7,947 nt of DNA. Origin: CAZCWX01 sp964502465. GTDB taxonomy: Bacteria > Desulfobacterota > Binatia > Bin18. The notes beneath the pieces were generated by a model. The model was not told the origin of the DNA, made no database searches, and saw only the letters and a program-made list of their open reading frames with translations. Position 1 is the first letter of the stretch. Every line of letters starts with the position of its first letter. The stretch is taken from assembly GCA_964502465.1 (NCBI GenBank), contig CAZCWX010000569.1, forward strand, positions 1 through 7,947, given 5' to 3'. Shown here piece by piece: positions 5,963 through 7,947 of this stretch. A program made the translations under genes and the position numbers.

Positions 5963-7947
5963 ATGCAGTGCCCCCAGTGCCAGCATGAAAATAGTGCAGC
6001 GGCGAAGTTCTGCGAGGAGTGCGGAACCAGGTTAGTCCGGACTTGCCTTGGCTGTGGTCGTGAGGTGAGCCCGAGGGCCAAGTTTTGCCCTGAATGTGGC
6101 ATGCCCCTGACGGGAAAGGAAACGGAGAAACGGAGAATCGGGAAATCGGAGAAAGACAATACGACAGTTGCTGGTGGTCAGTTGTCAGTTGCCAGTCCCC
6201 GGCCCCTAGCCCCTAGCACCCGGCACTCAGACGCTCTACGCTCCACACCCCACGCTCCACAAGCAGCCGAAGGCGAGCGGCGACAGTTGACTGTGATGTT
6301 CTGTGATCTGGTGGGCTCTACCGCACTCTCGGCGCAGCTCGATCCGGAAGAGTTGCGGGACATTGTCCGTGCCTACCAGCAGACCAGTGCCGCAGTCATT
6401 GAACGGTTTGACGGCCATATCGCGCAATATCTGGGGGACGGCCTGCTTGTGTACTTTGGTCACCCGACGGCACACGAAGATGATGCGGCGCGGGCCGTGC
6501 GTGCGGGGTTAGAGATTATTACTGCCTTGCAACATTCCTCGCACGTTAGGCACGAGGTTCCCTCTCCCCCGGTGGAGCAGGCTTCCAGCCTGCACGCAGC
6601 CAGGATGGCTGCACCACCAGAGGGACAGGCTGAGGGGGCCAAGGTCAGTACTATGGCCGCACTTACCCCTCATCCTAACCCTCCCCCGCAAGGGAAGAAG
6701 GAACTGCGGAGACTGCAAGCCCGCATCGGCATTCACACTGGCCCAGTCGTGATCGGTGAAATGGGCGGTGGCGGCCGGCATGAACAGTTGGCCTTAGGCG
6801 AGACGCCCAACATTGCGGCGCGCATTCAGGGGCAAGCTGATCCCAATACCGTAGTCATCAGCACAACCACCTATCGTCTGGTGGAAGGCTTGTTTGAGTG
6901 TGAAGACCGTGGGCAGCCCACACTCAAAGGAGTATCGACTCCGCTGACGCTCTATCGCGTGCTCAAAGAGGGAGAGGCTCAAAGCCGGTTTCAGGTCGTT
7001 GTGCGCAAAGGGCTCACTCCGCTTGTGGGGCGCGAACATGAGTTTGGGCTGTTATGTGAGCGTTGGGAACGGGTACGAGACGGGGAAGGGCAGGTCGTGC
7101 TGCTCAGCGGCGAGCCGGGTATTGGCAAATCGCGGCTGGCGGAAGCGCTCAAGGACTCTCTCAAGCACGAGGGGGTCAGCTGCCTGGAATTACGCTGTTC
7201 GCCGTATCACCAAAACAGTGCACTCTATCCGGTGCTTGAGCATTTGCAGCGAGTCTTGCAGTTTCAGCAAACCGATTCCTCTGAGCAAAAGCTGGAGAAG
7301 CTGGAGCAGATGCTGTCGCGCTCTCGTCTCGACCTGCAAGAGACAGTGCCGTTGTTGGCCTCCTTGTTGTCGCTTCCCGCTCCACGCTACACACTCCCCG
7401 CTTTCAGTCCGCAGAAACAGAAAGAGAAGACCCACGAAGCGCTTGTCACCTGGCTCTGTGCTGAGGCGAAGCAGCAGGCCGTGACGTATGCGTGGGAGGA
7501 TGTGCATTGGGCCGATCCGTCTACTCTCGAATTGCTCGCGCTCTTTCTGGAGCAAGTGCCCATGACACGAGTGCTGGCCGTACTGACATTTCGGCCTGAG
7601 TTTACGCCGCCGTGGGGTTCCCATTCCTATCTCAGCCAGATTCTCCTCAGTCGGCTGAGCCGAGCACAAGTGGGACTGATGGTGGAGAAGGTCGCCGGCG
7701 GCAAGACGCTGCCCGCCGAGGTCGTGCACCAGATCGTGAGTAAGACCGATGGGGTGCCGTTGTTCATTGAAGAGCTGACGAAGACAGTCTTGGAGTCTAT
7801 TGGGTCCATTGGGTCTATTGAGTCCATTGGGTCTCTTGAGTCCATAGAGTCTGCTGGGTCTGGAGGAAGACTTGGCCGCTCAGTTATATCGTTGGGAATT
7901 CCTGCCACTTTGCAGGACGCTCTGATGGCCCGGCTGGATCGGCTTGG
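5963..7947 (+). CDS. Zinc-ribbon / class III nucleotide cyclase / STAND-type ATPase fusion (3' truncated by window edge)
   Basis: The frame is open from the ATG at 5963 (GGGAG 7 nt upstream) to the window end, giving at least 661 residues. Two zinc ribbons lead: C3-C6/C17-C20 and C28-C31/C42-C45. A low-complexity linker (about 51-103) follows. The class III cyclase domain has metal Asp D115 in MFCDLVGST, D159 in LGDGLLVYFG, IGIHTGPVVIGEM near 255-267, and GETPNIAAR with N283 and R287, so the main catalytic residues are present. The ATPase has Walker A GEPGIGKS (383-390) and Walker B-type WEDVHWAD (511-518), then TFRPEF and IPATLQDALMARLDRL. Relatives usually end in TPR-like repeats, expected beyond the window. 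It likely makes cAMP or cGMP under control of an ATPase sensor. Linkers contain several repeat-derived insertions, described separately. Confidence 0.9.
   Translation, partial: MQCPQCQHENSAAAKFCEECGTRLVRTCLGCGREVSPRAKFCPECGMPLTGKETEKRRIGKSEKDNTTVAGGQLSVASPRPLAPSTRHSDALRSTPHAPQAAEGERRQLTVMFCDLVGSTALSAQLDPEELRDIVRAYQQTSAAVIERFDGHIAQYLGDGLLVYFGHPTAHEDDAARAVRAGLEIITALQHSSHVRHEVPSPPVEQASSLHAARMAAPPEGQAEGAKVSTMAALTPHPNPPPQGKKELRRLQARIGIHTGPVVIGEMGGGGRHEQLALGETPNIAARIQGQADPNTVVISTTTYRLVEGLFECEDRGQPTLKGVSTPLTLYRVLKEGEAQSRFQVVVRKGLTPLVGREHEFGLLCERWERVRDGEGQVVLLSGEPGIGKSRLAEALKDSLKHEGVSCLELRCSPYHQNSALYPVLEHLQRVLQFQQTDSSEQKLEKLEQMLSRSRLDLQETVPLLASLLSLPAPRYTLPAFSPQKQKEKTHEALVTWLCAEAKQQAVTYAWEDVHWADPSTLELLALFLEQVPMTRVLAVLTFRPEFTPPWGSHSYLSQILLSRLSRAQVGLMVEKVAGGKTLPAEVVHQIVSKTDGVPLFIEELTKTVLESIGSIGSIESIGSLESIESAGSGGRLGRSVISLGIPATLQDALMARLDRL
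6123..6154 (+). repeat. Four 8-bp tandem units (CGGAGAAA type) inside the zinc-ribbon/cyclase linker
   Basis: Consecutive octamers CGGAGAAA, CGGAGAAT, CGGGAAAT and CGGAGAAA tile 6123-6154. They encode a basic stretch around EKRRIGKSEK just after the second zinc ribbon. The unit length is not a multiple of three, so the residues are not periodic even though the frame stays open. Confidence 0.7.
6178..6258 (+). repeat. Cluster of heptanucleotide tandem repeats in the linker
   Basis: Three 7-bp unit types follow one another. TCAGTTG occurs twice (6178-6191). CCCCTAG occurs twice (6203-6216). ACGCTCT/ACGCTCC/ACACCCC/ACGCTCC fill 6231-6258. They resemble the heptamer-type short tandem repeats known from cyanobacteria and other environmental bacteria, usually intergenic. 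Here they encode the Ser/Pro/Ala-rich linker before the cyclase domain. Confidence 0.7.
6557..6704 (+). repeat. Composite repeat inserted within the cyclase domain
   Basis: Two adjacent hairpins are exact: GCAGGCT (6577-6583)/AGCCTGC (6587-6593) and GCAGCCA (6596-6602)/TGGCTGC (6606-6612), each with a 3-nt loop. They are enclosed by GGTGG (6571-6575) and CCACC (6614-6618). A second part (about 6664-6704) reads like the common dispersed CCCTCA.CCTAACCCTC...CGCAAGGG repeat. GTTCC (6557-6561) and GGAAC (6700-6704) are inverted at the ends. The block encodes a low-complexity stretch between the helix ending ITALQ and the strand ARIGIHTG. Confidence 0.7.
7377..7404 (+). repeat. Degenerate heptamer repeat within the ATPase region
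   Basis: CCGCTCC, ACGCTAC, ACACTCC and CCGCTTT tile 7377-7404. The units resemble the ACGCTCC heptamers in the linker at 6231-6258. They encode the short loop LPAPRYTLPAF between two ATPase helices. Confidence 0.5.
7793..7861 (+). repeat. 9-bp tandem repeat (GRGTCYATT), about 7.7 copies, in coding sequence
   Basis: Seven full 9-bp units plus GGGTCT run from 7793 to 7861, with consensus G(A/G)GTC(T/C)ATT and decay toward the 3' end. In frame they encode repeated (E/G)-S-I triplets, inserted between the helix ending KTVLES and the conserved IPATLQDALMARLDRL segment. The first copies are the most alike, suggesting recent slippage expansion. Confidence 0.85.

Noticed and set aside
5644..6159. 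Minus-strand open frame of 171 codons opposite the small HEPN partner and zinc ribbons
   Set aside because: The plus strand holds eight regularly spaced zinc-ligand cysteines in this stretch, and the minus-strand product is repeat-like in Pro/Gln/His.
7190..7729. Minus-strand open frame of 179 codons opposite the ATPase domain
   Set aside because: The plus strand encodes clear Walker B-type and family motifs here; the minus-strand translation is low-complexity with no recognisable domain.
7793..7861. CRISPR array or direct-repeat array suspected at the 9-bp repeat
   Set aside because: Units are contiguous 9-mers with no spacers; this is a coding minisatellite.

Overview
The window looks like a moderately GC-rich bacterial chromosome from an uncultivated or environmental lineage. 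It combines a catabolic gene neighbourhood, a large zinc-ribbon/cyclase/ATPase signalling gene, and many short palindromic and tandem interspersed repeats. I associate that combination with genomes such as Tectomicrobia (Entotheonella), Desulfobacterota/Binatota or Chloroflexi. The taxonomic guess is weak and rests on general resemblance, not on a marker gene.

Layout. Positions 2-733 (+) hold the 3' part of an amidohydrolase-2 family gene that begins upstream of the window. It converges on, and overlaps by 14 bp, a three-gene minus-strand cluster read from right to left: a carboxymuconolactone-decarboxylase-family protein (2973-2647), a 3-hydroxyisobutyrate-dehydrogenase-like NAD(P) enzyme (2601-1657) and a lactonase-like metallo-beta-lactamase-fold hydrolase (1541-720). 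A 54-bp palindromic element sits between the last two. A 367-bp divergent intergenic region (2974-3340) carries a candidate promoter on each strand and a long imperfect palindrome. It is followed by a plus-strand hydantoinase/oxoprolinase subunit B gene (3341-5083) with no subunit A gene visible. Next comes a translationally coupled pair: a HEPN-domain protein (5185-5568) and a 92-residue protein (5565-5843). The pair resembles a HEPN toxin-antitoxin module, but the second protein lacks the nucleotidyltransferase active-site motif. From 5963 to the window end runs an open reading frame with two N-terminal zinc ribbons, a class III nucleotide cyclase domain and a STAND/AAA-type ATPase. It is incomplete at the 3' end.

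How the genes fit together. The amidohydrolase, CMD-family protein, HIBADH-like dehydrogenase, lactonase-like hydrolase and HyuB are all families that handle small carboxylic, aromatic or cyclic amide/lactone compounds. A catabolic role for 1-5083 is a reasonable inference, but no substrate can be read from the sequence. The right third (5185-7947) is defence- or signalling-like and seems functionally separate.

The most striking observation is that the cyclase/ATPase gene carries at least five blocks of repeat DNA: 8-bp, 7-bp and 9-bp tandem units and a double-hairpin composite element. All lie in linkers or loops between conserved domains, and all leave the reading frame open. The gene appears to have absorbed intergenic-type repeats into its protein. 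I did not find a clearly new multi-gene system. The HEPN plus catalytic-motif-less partner pair is the best candidate for something unusual.
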